23,888 nt of DNA from contig DCDC01000175.1 of the NCBI GenBank assembly GCA_002316225.1, positions 1 to 23,888 of the forward strand, given 5' to 3'. The notes beneath the pieces are model-generated. The model did not search any database, was not told the origin of the DNA, and saw nothing but the letters and a program-made list of their open reading frames with translations. Each line of letters starts with the position of its first letter. Position 1 is the stretch's first letter. Shown here one piece after another: positions 17,133 through 23,888 of the stretch. Position numbers and translations under genes: made by a program. This stretch comes from Firmicutes bacterium UBA1065 (lineage in GTDB: Bacteria; Bacillota; Clostridia; Tissierellales; Sedimentibacteraceae).

Positions 17133-17598
17133 TATAGCCGGCCTTACCCTGATAATCATTAATGCCAAAAAAACCGGAAGACATTACGAAGGCTTGAAGG
17201 CAGGGCTTAAACAGCTGATAGATACAGGTCCGCTCATAATCGGTGCCTTCTTACTGGCTGGTATGATTGAGGTTCTTATTCCCAGTGAATTCGTTCAAAA
17301 TTGGCTGTCCAGGGAAGCAGGGATAAAGGGAGTGATATTTGGTTCCTTAGGGGGTATGGTGCTGGGTATCGGACCCTATGCATTTTTTCCTGTTGTGTCT
17401 TCCATATGGGCTTCCGGAGCAGGATTAGGGACGTTAGTTTCCCTCATTGCAGGCTGGTGCCTTTTAAACCTGAGCCGGATGTCATATGAGGCTGCTTTTT
17501 TCGGAGTAAAGTTTTTTATCCGGAAACTTATATACAGTATTCCACTCAGTTTAGCAGCAGGTTTTATAGCATATTTATTGGAGATTAGCATCATGTAA
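17107..17598 (+). CDS. Half-size permease, COG0701/ArsP-like, second half
   Basis: This 163-residue membrane protein has about four hydrophobic segments. It contains LAGMIEVLIPSEFVQNWL and SLGGMVLGIGP, which parallel the first gene's LNVLLTPDVLEKWL and AAGGLFPGGP. I chose ATG 17107, which has AGGTG at 17096-17100 six bases before it; GTG 17098 lies within that site. The frame differs from the upstream gene and both have proper starts and stops. This is therefore a real gene pair rather than a frameshifted single gene, and the overlap indicates coupled translation. No terminator was seen after it; the megL promoter follows. Confidence 0.7.
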   Translation: MTQTTIILSIAGLTLIIINAKKTGRHYEGLKAGLKQLIDTGPLIIGAFLLAGMIEVLIPSEFVQNWLSREAGIKGVIFGSLGGMVLGIGPYAFFPVVSSIWASGAGLGTLVSLIAGWCLLNLSRMSYEAAFFGVKFFIRKLIYSIPLSLAAGFIAYLLEISIM

Positions 17599-17633
17599 GC
17601 TAACCGCAAAAGTTTATTTTCAGTAAATATTGA

Positions 17634-17662
17634 TTGATTTATGTAGTGAATTGATATACAAT
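17634..17662 (+). promoter_or_regulatory. Promoter of megL
   Basis: TTGATT (17634-17639), a 17-base spacer and TACAAT (17657-17662). Transcription would start near 17669, leaving about 44 bases of leader. That is too short for an S-box or similar riboswitch. Confidence 0.6.
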
Positions 17663-17712
17663 TAATAGAGAACGTTTGCTTAGCCATACAGAACTTTTTT
17701 TAGGAGGAAATA

Positions 17713-18912
17713 ATGGATAAAGAGAAATTAAGCAAAATGCACTTTTCTACAAGAGCAGTGCATGCGGGCTATGTAGCAAATGAGTATGGAGCTTTGGCAA
17801 CTCCCATATATCAGACTTCAACCTTCGTATTTGATTCAGCCGAGCAGGGCGGAAGAAGATTTGCCTTGGAAGAAGAAGGATATATCTATACCAGGCTTGG
17901 AAACCCCACATGTACTCAGGTTGAAGAAAAGTTAGCTTCCCTTGAAAATGCGGAAGCTGCTGTTGCTATGGCTTCCGGAATGGGCGCCATTACATCCGTA
18001 ATTTGGTCTGCAGTGGGTGCGGGAGACCATATAGTAGCAGCCAAGACCTTGTATGGATGTACCTTTGCTTTTATGAGTCATGGGTTGACGAAATTCAATG
18101 TGGCAGTGGATTTTGTCGATACGTCAGACCCGGAAAATGTAAGGAAAGCAATGAAGCCTAATACAAAAATTGTATATTTGGAGAGCCCGGCAAATCCAAA
18201 TATGCTCTTGTCCGATATTTCGGAAATCTCAAAAATTGCGCATGAAAACCCGGCTTGTATGGTTGTTGTTGATAATACCTACTGCACCCCTTACATACAA
18301 AGGCCTCTTGACTTAGGTGCAGACGTTGTGGTTCATTCGGCAACAAAGTATTTAAACGGTCATGGGGATGTTATTGCCGGCTTTGCGGCAGGTAAAAAGG
18401 AATTCATTGATACGGTAAGATTGTGCGGAATAAAGGATATGACCGGTTCAGTCTTAAGTCCCTTTGAAGCATATTTGATCAACAGGGGAATGAAAACCTT
18501 GGAAGTAAGAATGGAAAAGCACTGTGCCAATGCCCAAAAGGTTGCAGAATTTTTAGAGTCTCACCCTGCAATTGAATGGATAGCCTATCCCGGCTTAAAA
18601 AGCTTCCCTCAATATGAGCTTGCCAGGAAACAAATGTCCCTGCCCGGTGCCATGATTGCATTTGAAGTTAAGGGAGGCCTGGAGGCAGGAAGGAAACTGA
18701 TGAATAATGTGGAACTTTGCTCCTTGGCTGTAAGCTTGGGCGATACGGAAACATTGATTCAGCATCCGGCTTCAATGACTCATTCGCCATATACTCCCGA
18801 AGAAAGGGCCTTAAGCGGCATATCAGAAGGTCTTGTCAGACTTTCGGTAGGTTTGGAGCATGCAGACGATATAATTGAAGATCTAAAACAAGCTTTGGAT
18901 AAAATAGTATAA
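17713..18912 (+). CDS. megL: Methionine gamma-lyase
   Basis: This PLP enzyme splits methionine into methanethiol, ammonia and 2-oxobutyrate. The 399-residue protein belongs to the Cys/Met metabolism PLP family. It carries the residues that mark methionine gamma-lyase rather than cystathionine lyases: LYGCTFAFMSHG with Tyr114 and Cys116, the same place as in the Pseudomonas putida enzyme. The PLP lysine is Lys212 in SATKYLNGH. Also visible are ESPANPNM, DNTYCTPY and QHPASMTHS. AGGAGG lies five bases before the ATG. It is followed at 47 bases by a ferredoxin gene with no terminator between. In fermenters the 2-oxobutyrate is oxidised by ferredoxin-linked oxidoreductases to propionyl-CoA, yielding ATP. 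Confidence 0.93.
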   Translation: MDKEKLSKMHFSTRAVHAGYVANEYGALATPIYQTSTFVFDSAEQGGRRFALEEEGYIYTRLGNPTCTQVEEKLASLENAEAAVAMASGMGAITSVIWSAVGAGDHIVAAKTLYGCTFAFMSHGLTKFNVAVDFVDTSDPENVRKAMKPNTKIVYLESPANPNMLLSDISEISKIAHENPACMVVVDNTYCTPYIQRPLDLGADVVVHSATKYLNGHGDVIAGFAAGKKEFIDTVRLCGIKDMTGSVLSPFEAYLINRGMKTLEVRMEKHCANAQKVAEFLESHPAIEWIAYPGLKSFPQYELARKQMSLPGAMIAFEVKGGLEAGRKLMNNVELCSLAVSLGDTETLIQHPASMTHSPYTPEERALSGISEGLVRLSVGLEHADDIIEDLKQALDKIV

Positions 18913-18959
18913 ATTGCAAATGATAAGATTCAATATTAGTAAATAAAAGGAGGATCATT

Positions 18960-19148
18960 ATGAGAGCAAGAGTTGACAGAGATGCTTGCATAAGCTGTGG
19001 ATTGTGTGAATCAATATGCCCCGATGTATTTGAACTGGACGATGAAAATATTTCTGTAGTAAAGGTTGATCCAATACCTGCAGAAGCTGAGGCTTGTGCA
19101 AAGGAAGCCGAAGGCGAATGTCCTACAAATGCAATTCACGTTGAATAA
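18960..19148 (+). CDS. Small [4Fe-4S] ferredoxin
   Basis: A 62-residue electron carrier. Cys10, Cys13, Cys16 and Cys20 form CISCGLCESICP; Cys46 and Cys54 (in ECPTNAI) follow. This matches single-cluster ferredoxins of the Desulfovibrio gigas type, where the first three cysteines and the last (here 10, 13, 16, 54) hold one cluster. The other two (20 and 46) can form a disulfide. The spacing of 8 between the last two is the same as I recall for that protein. AAAGGAGG precedes the ATG. It shares a likely transcript with megL and ends at a terminator. Confidence 0.92.
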   Translation: MRARVDRDACISCGLCESICPDVFELDDENISVVKVDPIPAEAEACAKEAEGECPTNAIHVE

Positions 19149-19158
19149 AACTTGCCTG

Positions 19159-19194
19159 AAGACTGCTCCGTTTTTAAAGTGGGGCAGTCTTTTT
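19159..19194 (+). terminator. Rho-independent terminator after the ferredoxin gene
   Basis: An 11-bp stem with one G-T pair (19159-19169 with 19181-19191) encloses an 11-base loop. It is followed by a T run ending at 19194. Confidence 0.88.
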
Positions 19195-19233
19195 CCATGT
19201 ACATGACAGGAGTTTTTTTTATTATATTTAAAG

Positions 19234-19262
19234 TTGAAAAATAAAGGCTCCTTTGCTATACT
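19234..19262 (+). promoter_or_regulatory. Promoter of the BadF/BadG-type kinase gene
   Basis: TTGAAA (19234-19239), a 17-base spacer and TATACT (19257-19262). Transcription should start near 19269, only about 13 bases before the ATG, so the ribosome site begins essentially at the 5' end of the message. Confidence 0.65.
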
Positions 19263-19281
19263 TTAATCAGGTGGTGAGGAC

Positions 19282-20187
19282 ATGAAATATTTGATAGGAA
19301 TCGATGCAGGAGGAACAAAATCAGAGCTGATAGCCTATGATTTAAATGAATCTCCCATATTAAACTTAGTAGGGGGAGCAGGCAATCCGGCAGTAAACCT
19401 GGAGAAAACCGTAAACAACTTGATATCGCTTATATATGACTGCGTTATAGAATTGGGAAGAGAGAATTGCCGGCTTATAGCCATTGGAATGGCCGGGGTT
19501 GAAACAGGCAATTGTGCGGACCTAATAAAGAAGTATGTGGAGGGTGCCTTTGAGAATAGAGCTATTGTTTTAAATGATGCCGAAATGGCTTGCAAGGCGT
19601 ATTTCGGAAACATGGACGGAATTTTGGTTATTTCCGGGACAGGCTCTTCCTGCTTTTGCCAGAAAAAAGGAGAAGGCCAGATGGTCGGAGGCTGGGGCCA
19701 TATTCTTGGCGATGAAGGAAGCGGCTACCATACGGTTTTAGAGGTTTTTAAAAACATAGTTAATAAATATGACAGGTCTCTTCCTTTTGATGAATTAAGC
19801 AAGGCCTTATTAAAAGAAATAGGAGGATCTACACGGTCCGACATTATGGATTTTATATACAATAATGAAAAGGACAAGATTGCATCCCTTTTCCCCATAA
19901 TTGCAGATTATGGAGATAAAGGAGATCCATATGCCCAAATGCTGTTACGGAAGGCAGGCAGATACCTTGCCGAACTCACTGAGGTTGCATATAAGAAAGT
20001 CGGTTTTAGAGGATCAGTAAAAATAGGCCTGAAGGGAGGAGTCTTCTATAACAGCCCTATAATGCTGGCTGCATATAAGGATGAGCTGCAAAACAAACTC
20101 AGTTCCTGTCAAATAATAGAAGAAGATATATCAACCACCAAGGCCGTATGTAATATATACAAGGATAAAAAAGAAGGTGCTCGCTGA
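19282..20187 (+). CDS. BadF/BadG/BcrA/BcrD-type ATPase, probable N-acetylglucosamine kinase
   Basis: This 301-residue ASKHA-fold protein has the phosphate-1 loop GIDAGGTKSELI at the N-terminus, GMAGVETG near residue 70, LNDAEMA near 100 and the phosphate-2 loop VISGTGSSCF near 116-125. GGWGHILGDEGSGY follows near 135-148, and the adenosine-site glycines (LKGGVFYN) lie near 253. The G-D-E-G-S-G-Y motif is typical of bacterial/eukaryotic N-acetylglucosamine kinases, so phosphorylation of GlcNAc, perhaps from cell-wall recycling, is the likeliest role. It is not the benzoyl-CoA-reductase activator: the cluster cysteines and partner genes are missing. GGTGGTGAGG precedes the ATG. A terminator hairpin overlaps its stop codon. 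Confidence 0.82.
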   Translation: MKYLIGIDAGGTKSELIAYDLNESPILNLVGGAGNPAVNLEKTVNNLISLIYDCVIELGRENCRLIAIGMAGVETGNCADLIKKYVEGAFENRAIVLNDAEMACKAYFGNMDGILVISGTGSSCFCQKKGEGQMVGGWGHILGDEGSGYHTVLEVFKNIVNKYDRSLPFDELSKALLKEIGGSTRSDIMDFIYNNEKDKIASLFPIIADYGDKGDPYAQMLLRKAGRYLAELTEVAYKKVGFRGSVKIGLKGGVFYNSPIMLAAYKDELQNKLSSCQIIEEDISTTKAVCNIYKDKKEGAR

Positions 20188-20192
20188 GCACC
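20167..20192 (-). terminator. Terminator of the minus-strand AIM24-like gene, overlapping the end of the kinase gene
   Basis: A 7-bp perfect stem (GGTGCTC at 20176-20182, GAGCACC at 20186-20192) has a 3-base loop. On the minus strand it is followed by TTCTTTTTT (20175-20167), a good terminator. On the plus strand the following GTATTTTATG is a weaker T tract. It therefore probably serves both converging genes, and it contains the kinase stop codon. Confidence 0.7.
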
Positions 20193-20226
20193 GTATTTTA
20201 TGCACTTTTTCGGTTTTTCAAAGGTA

Positions 20227-21030
20227 TTAGTTTTCACCAAATAAATTACCTATACCGATGTTTCCAAGCAAACTTGCCTCACCCTTGGATCCTGAGCCCC
20301 CGCTCTTTCTGCTTGCCGAGTAAATTCTGTCCGCAATTCTGCTGAATGGTAGGGACTGCATCCATACCGTTCCGGGGCCCCTTAAAGTTGCAAGGAAAAG
20401 TCCCTCGCCTCCAAACAAGGCGCTTTTTATATTGCCTACCATTTGAACATCATAATCTACTCCTTGAGTGAAAGCGACCAAACATCCCGTATCTAACTTA
20501 AGCATTTCTCCAGATAACAATTCCTTTTTAATTATTGTGCCGCCTGCATGAAGGAAGGCAAAACCGTCTCCCAACAATTACTGCATGATGAATCCTTCGC
20601 CGCCAAAGAGGCCGACACCGATTTTTTTCTGAAAAGCAATGGATATTTCAATCCCTTTTGCTGAGCATAAATAAGCATCCCTTTGACAAATCAGCTGGCC
20701 GCCGTAATCAGGCAGGTTTACCGGAATAATTTTCCCCGGATAAGGAGCGGCAAAGGCAACAAACTTTTTGTCAATGCTTTTGTTGGTAAATGTAGCCGTA
20801 AATATATTTTCTCCGGTGAGAATCCTTTTGCCTGCTGTTGCAAGCATTCCCTTAAGCCCCTTGCTTTTTTCGCTGCCGTCACCGAACATGGTGTCCATTT
20901 CAATACTTGAATCCATGTACATCATTGCACCAGGTTCAGCTATGATTGTTTCCCCATAGTCAAGACCAATCTCAACAAATTGAATGTCATCCCCGTAAAT
21001 CTTGTAATCTACCTCATGTGCTACTCCCAT
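20227..21030 (-). pseudogene. TIGR00266/AIM24-family gene broken by one in-frame TAA
   Basis: From ATG 21030 (AGGAGG just before it) 150 codons are open to a TAA at 20580-20578. The same frame then continues for 116 more codons to a TAA at 20229-20227. Joined, the 266-residue product is a complete member of the TIGR00266/AIM24 family (function unclear; jelly-roll-like repeats). The pieces are LFGGEGFIMQ, then stop, then LLGDGFAFLHAGGT. Family members I recall run straight through here, usually with lysine after FIMQ, so an AAA-to-TAA change is the simplest explanation. The downstream half begins TTG TTG directly after the stop with no good ribosome site. Promoter, ribosome site and terminator all look intact, so the break is recent or an error. 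Confidence 0.88.
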
Positions 21031-21077
21031 AAATCCTCCTAATAAAATATATTTAACCCCTTGATTTGTTTATATAA

Positions 21078-21106
21078 AGGATAGCAAACATTTTCTTAAA
21101 AAGCAA
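21078..21106 (-). promoter_or_regulatory. Promoter of the AIM24-like gene
   Basis: On the minus strand, TTGCTT (21106-21101), a 17-base spacer and TATCCT (21083-21078), with an extended TG before the -10 box. It points at ATG 21030 with a leader of about 40 bases. It lies back to back with the next promoter. Confidence 0.55.
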
Positions 21107-21116
21107 TATAAATATC

Positions 21117-21144
21117 TTGTTTTATGGCTGAGATGTTATATAAT
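21117..21144 (+). promoter_or_regulatory. Promoter of the TtcA-like gene
   Basis: TTGTTT (21117-21122), a 16-base spacer and a perfect TATAAT (21139-21144). It lies downstream of the ATG at 21124, so that ATG would not be on the transcript. The start at 21187 is favoured instead. Confidence 0.6.
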
Positions 21145-21186
21145 AAATTACATGGTTTTTTAAAAATTTATTGCAAAGTAAAAAAA

Positions 21187-22038
21187 ATGGAAAGATACGA
21201 AGAAATAGAGAGAAGCATTATAAAAAAATTCAGAAAATCCATATGGGCAAAGTTTATTTCAGCAATTAAGGAATATGAATTAATACGGGACAATGATAAA
21301 ATAGCGGTATGCATATCGGGGGGCAAGGATTCCATGCTTATGGCCAAATGCATGCAGCACCTGAAAAAATACAGTGAAATACGATTCGAAACTGAATACC
21401 TTGTAATGGACCCCGGCTACAACGAGATAAACATAAATCGCATCATGGAAAATGCAGAAATTTTAAATATCCCTATCAGGATATTCAAGACACCCATCTT
21501 TGAAATAGTTGACAGGATAGATGAAACACCATGCTACCTGTGTGCCAGGATGAGAAGGGGGTATTTGTACAGAAAAGCACAAGAATTAGGCTGCAATAAA
21601 ATTGCCTTAGGCCATCATTTTGATGATGTAATTGAGACAGTCCTTATGAGCATGCTCTATGCTGCGGAAATAAAAACCATGATGCCCAAGCTTCACAGTA
21701 CCAATCATGAAGGCATGGAGCTAATAAGACCCATGTATAAGGTGAGAGAAGAGGATATAATAGCCTGGAAAAAACATAATAATCTTCAATTTATTCAATG
21801 TGCCTGCCGCATAACCGAAAGGATACAAAGGGAAGGTTCAGGCTCAAAAAGGCAGGAAATAAAGGTACTTATCAATAAATTGAAACAAATCAACCCAAAT
21901 GTAGATACAAACATATTCAGAAGCATACACAACATAAATTTGAATACAATCATAGGCTACAGAAAAGACGATGTCTACCATAGTTTTCTTGATGATTATT
22001 ATTCGGAGAAAAATAAAAACACTGATGCAAATGTTTGA
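21187..22038 (+). CDS. TtcA-like PP-loop protein, probable tRNA 2-thiolation enzyme
   Basis: This is a 283-residue cytoplasmic protein of the ATP-pyrophosphatase (PP-loop) superfamily. SGGKDS at 44-49 is the ATP-binding loop. Cysteines in CYLC (116 and 119) and near 205 (CAC) fit the Cx2C plus third-cysteine set that holds a [4Fe-4S] cluster in TtcA, the tRNA cytidine-32 thiolase. GHHFDDVIET is also typical. I chose ATG 21187 because the -10 box at 21139-21144 excludes the upstream in-frame ATG at 21124, and because the protein there begins MERYEEIERSI, like relatives. The ribosome site is weak (AAAG, then A-rich). It may be cotranscribed with the two genes downstream. The exact modified nucleoside is not certain. 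Confidence 0.83.
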   Translation: MERYEEIERSIIKKFRKSIWAKFISAIKEYELIRDNDKIAVCISGGKDSMLMAKCMQHLKKYSEIRFETEYLVMDPGYNEININRIMENAEILNIPIRIFKTPIFEIVDRIDETPCYLCARMRRGYLYRKAQELGCNKIALGHHFDDVIETVLMSMLYAAEIKTMMPKLHSTNHEGMELIRPMYKVREEDIIAWKKHNNLQFIQCACRITERIQREGSGSKRQEIKVLINKLKQINPNVDTNIFRSIHNINLNTIIGYRKDDVYHSFLDDYYSEKNKNTDANV

Positions 22039-22084
22039 AATTATGAAAGAATGTTTGCCAACAGGGATAAATGGAGGGATTTAA

Positions 22085-23140
22085 TTGGCTAGAGGCGGTG
22101 GTTCATTTGGAGGCGGCCGCGGCGGCGGTTCTTTTGGAGGCCGGGGCGGAGGTTCCTTCGGGGGCAGCCGGGGAGGCGGTTCTATAGGACGAAGCGGCGG
22201 CATATTTGGTGGTTCAAGCGGTAGAAGCGGCGGTACATTGGGTAGTGCCAGCAGGGGAGGCACCAGCAAGGGAAGTTCAGGTTCAGGCTTTAGACCTGTG
22301 TTCAGCCCTATAATTCCCATGGGCGGCGGCTTCGGAGGAGGATTCAGGCCCCGAAGGTCAACAGGCGGCGGAGGGTGCGGATGCATCACCTTACTTGTTG
22401 TATTATTCATAGTCATAGTAGTTTTAATTGTTGTTTTTTCCTTATTGGGTTCCATTAACTCAGGCAGCGGCAGCAAGATAACCTTATCTACCGTTGAAAG
22501 GGTTCCCTTGCCACCGGGTTCAGTAAATGAAACTAAGTATTATACCGATGAACTGGGCTGGATAAACAATGAATCCAAACTTCTTGACGGTTTAAAATAC
22601 TTTTATAAAAAAACCGGAGTTCAGCCATACTTATATTTGACAGACACGGTTAAGGGGTCTCATTATCCGAAGGAAGGCGATTTGGAATCCTATGCCAATG
22701 AGTTATATGAAGCCTTGTTTACGGATGAAGCCCATTTACTCATGTTATTTTTCGAGTATGAGGGTGATTACAGTGGATGGTACATTGTCGGAACACAGGC
22801 AAAAAGTGTAATTGATGATGAGGCAGGAAGAATTTTAACTGATTACATAGACAGGTATTATTACGACAGCAGTTTAAGCAACGAAGAATTTTTCAGCAAG
22901 GCCTTCAAGGATGGAGCCGACAGGATAATGACCGTCACCCGGTCACCCTGGATTAGGGTATTTATGGTATTTGGTGTAGTTATTTTGGTTATTATTCTAT
23001 ACCTGTGGTGGAAAAAACATAAGGAGCAAAAGAACTTAGAAGCAAAGAGGAGGGAGGAATTATTAAAGACCCCTCTCGACAGATTCGGCGATACAGAAGC
23101 TGAAGATCTTGCTAAAAAATATGAGGATGATGAAAAATAA
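22085..23140 (+). CDS. Gly/Arg-rich membrane protein with a TPM-like domain
   Basis: This 351-residue protein starts at TTG 22085, with GGAGGGA at 22073-22079. Residues 1 to about 95 are an unusual low-complexity Gly-Ser-Arg region built of units like GGGSFGGRG. A transmembrane segment follows at about 101-122, then a globular region (about 130-285). A second transmembrane segment lies at about 289-309, and a charged tail of about 40 residues ends the protein. The globular part resembles a TPM domain, though less clearly than the neighbouring families. If the Arg-rich N-terminus is cytoplasmic, the globular part faces outside and the tail is again inside. PspA follows 36 bases later with its own AGGAGG. 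Such TPM-like genes beside pspA suggest a joint role at the membrane. Confidence 0.75.
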   Translation: MARGGGSFGGGRGGGSFGGRGGGSFGGSRGGGSIGRSGGIFGGSSGRSGGTLGSASRGGTSKGSSGSGFRPVFSPIIPMGGGFGGGFRPRRSTGGGGCGCITLLVVLFIVIVVLIVVFSLLGSINSGSGSKITLSTVERVPLPPGSVNETKYYTDELGWINNESKLLDGLKYFYKKTGVQPYLYLTDTVKGSHYPKEGDLESYANELYEALFTDEAHLLMLFFEYEGDYSGWYIVGTQAKSVIDDEAGRILTDYIDRYYYDSSLSNEEFFSKAFKDGADRIMTVTRSPWIRVFMVFGVVILVIILYLWWKKHKEQKNLEAKRREELLKTPLDRFGDTEAEDLAKKYEDDEK

Positions 23141-23176
23141 TCTGCCGGCAGGCAGGAAGATAAAAAGGAGGATAAA

Positions 23177-23854
23177 ATGGCTATATTGGAAAGATTCAGC
23201 GATATCATCAAAGCAAACATAAATGTCTTGCTGGACAAAATGGAAGATCCGGAAAAAATGATTGACCAATACCTGGAAGATATGATGAAGGATCTGGCCG
23301 AAGTAAAACAAAGTACGGCTGAAGTCATGGCGGAAGAAACCCGCACCAAGAGATTAGTCGAACAAAATGAAGCAGAAGTGGCAAAATATAACGAATATGC
23401 CAAGAAGGCACTACTTGCAGGCAATGAGGAAGATGCAAGAGTTTTCCTGAATAAAAAGCAAGAGCTGGAAAATGTGGGAGCAGGACTTATGACAGCCTAT
23501 GCCGCTGCCCATGAAAATGCGGTAAAAATGCGACAAATGCATGACAAGTTGACTTCCGACATAGAAACCTTGAGGGCAAGGCGCCAGGCAATAAAATCCA
23601 AGATTAAGGTTGCCAAAACCCAGGAAACCTTAAATGAAGCCACCCAGGCTACGAAGAAAATTGCCGGAACCAAGAGTGCTTTTGAGCGCATGGAAGACAA
23701 GGCCAACAGGATGCTGGATGAAGCAAATGCCATGGCAGAGCTTAACATGGAGCCTATAGATGAAGCAAAGGCCTTGGAGGCAAAATATGCTTCAATGGGC
23801 AATGCATCGGTGGACGAAGAGCTCAAAAAGCTGAAAGAAGAATTAGGTTTATAA
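23177..23854 (+). CDS. pspA: PspA/IM30 (Vipp1) family phage shock protein
   Basis: This 225-residue, almost wholly alpha-helical, charged protein is of the PspA/IM30 family, bacterial relatives of ESCRT-III that assemble on stressed membranes. The N-terminal helix MAILERFSDIIKANINVLLD is the typical amphipathic membrane-binding segment. DPEKMIDQYLEDM and long heptad-like coiled coils follow to about residue 160. AAAAAGGAGG lies before the ATG at the normal distance. It is the second gene of a probable pair with the RGG/TPM-like membrane protein. There is no pspBC or pspF nearby, as expected in Firmicutes. The gene is complete, and the remaining 34 bases of the window hold nothing I can recognise. 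Confidence 0.92.
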   Translation: MAILERFSDIIKANINVLLDKMEDPEKMIDQYLEDMMKDLAEVKQSTAEVMAEETRTKRLVEQNEAEVAKYNEYAKKALLAGNEEDARVFLNKKQELENVGAGLMTAYAAAHENAVKMRQMHDKLTSDIETLRARRQAIKSKIKVAKTQETLNEATQATKKIAGTKSAFERMEDKANRMLDEANAMAELNMEPIDEAKALEAKYASMGNASVDEELKKLKEELGL

Positions 23855-23888
23855 AAATTTTGGTATATCCCCTCTTATCGATAATATA

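Noticed and set aside
16578..17598. The two permease halves as one frameshifted gene
   Set aside because: Each has its own ribosome site, start and stop, and they resemble each other, as expected for true half-genes.
20227..20577. The C-terminal AIM24 fragment as a separate gene from TTG
   Set aside because: It starts directly on the stop of the first part with no good ribosome site, and homologues are single chains.
13288..20580. TAA recoded as an amino acid in this organism
   Set aside because: TAA ends several intact, family-length genes here, and no natural ochre recoding like Sec or Pyl is established for such bacteria.
22085..22280. CRISPR-like or minisatellite repeat in the Gly-rich region
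   Set aside because: The units vary in length and sequence and follow a coding frame, so it is a protein repeat.
22081..22476. Proline-rich minus-strand ORF opposite the Gly-rich tract
   Set aside because: It is only the complement of GGN codons (NCC, Pro-rich) and has no signals of its own.

Overview
The window is low-GC Gram-positive DNA, most like an anaerobic, spore-forming clostridium that ferments amino acids. The evidence is strong AGGAGG-type ribosome sites, some TTG starts, a SleL/YaaH-type spore cortex hydrolase, a one-piece clostridial PurL, and catabolic genes for aromatic/branched amino acids (iorB, buk) and methionine (megL). No rRNA, tRNA, CRISPR array or intact mobile element was seen.

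Layout. (1) Bases 1-1740: the end of an amino-acid-catabolism operon, iorB-buk, closed by a strong terminator. (2) 1741-12843: a complete eight-gene purine operon, purL-purE-purC-purF-purM-purN-purH-purD. It has a near-consensus promoter at 1866-1894, a possible PurR-like half-site upstream, very tight spacing, and a strong terminator after purD. With PRPP supplied, these genes cover the path to IMP except PurB (and PurK, if the cell uses it), which are not in the window. (3) 12844-13770: a small membrane-protein gene with its own promoter and terminator, broken by one in-frame TAA. (4) 13864-16444: a LysM/GH18 spore hydrolase converging on, and overlapping, a minus-strand NhaC-type antiporter. 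(5) 16578-17598: two overlapping genes that look like the two halves of a COG0701/ArsP-type permease. (6) 17634-19194: methionine gamma-lyase followed by a single-cluster ferredoxin and a terminator. (7) 19234-20187: a BadF/BadG-type sugar kinase. (8) 20227-21030, minus strand: a TIGR00266/AIM24-family gene, also broken by one in-frame TAA. (9) 21117 to the end: a TtcA-like PP-loop protein, then a glycine/RGG-rich membrane protein with a TPM-like domain, then PspA.

How the genes work together. iorB-buk and megL-ferredoxin both fit an energy metabolism in which 2-oxo acids from amino acids are oxidised with ferredoxin and the acyl group is converted to acid with ATP gain. The TPM-like/PspA pair looks like a membrane-stress module. 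The main surprises are the two otherwise intact genes each interrupted by a single ochre codon, the split permease, and the RGG-rich partner of PspA. Most of the window is ordinary housekeeping DNA, and I see no clear evidence of a wholly new system.
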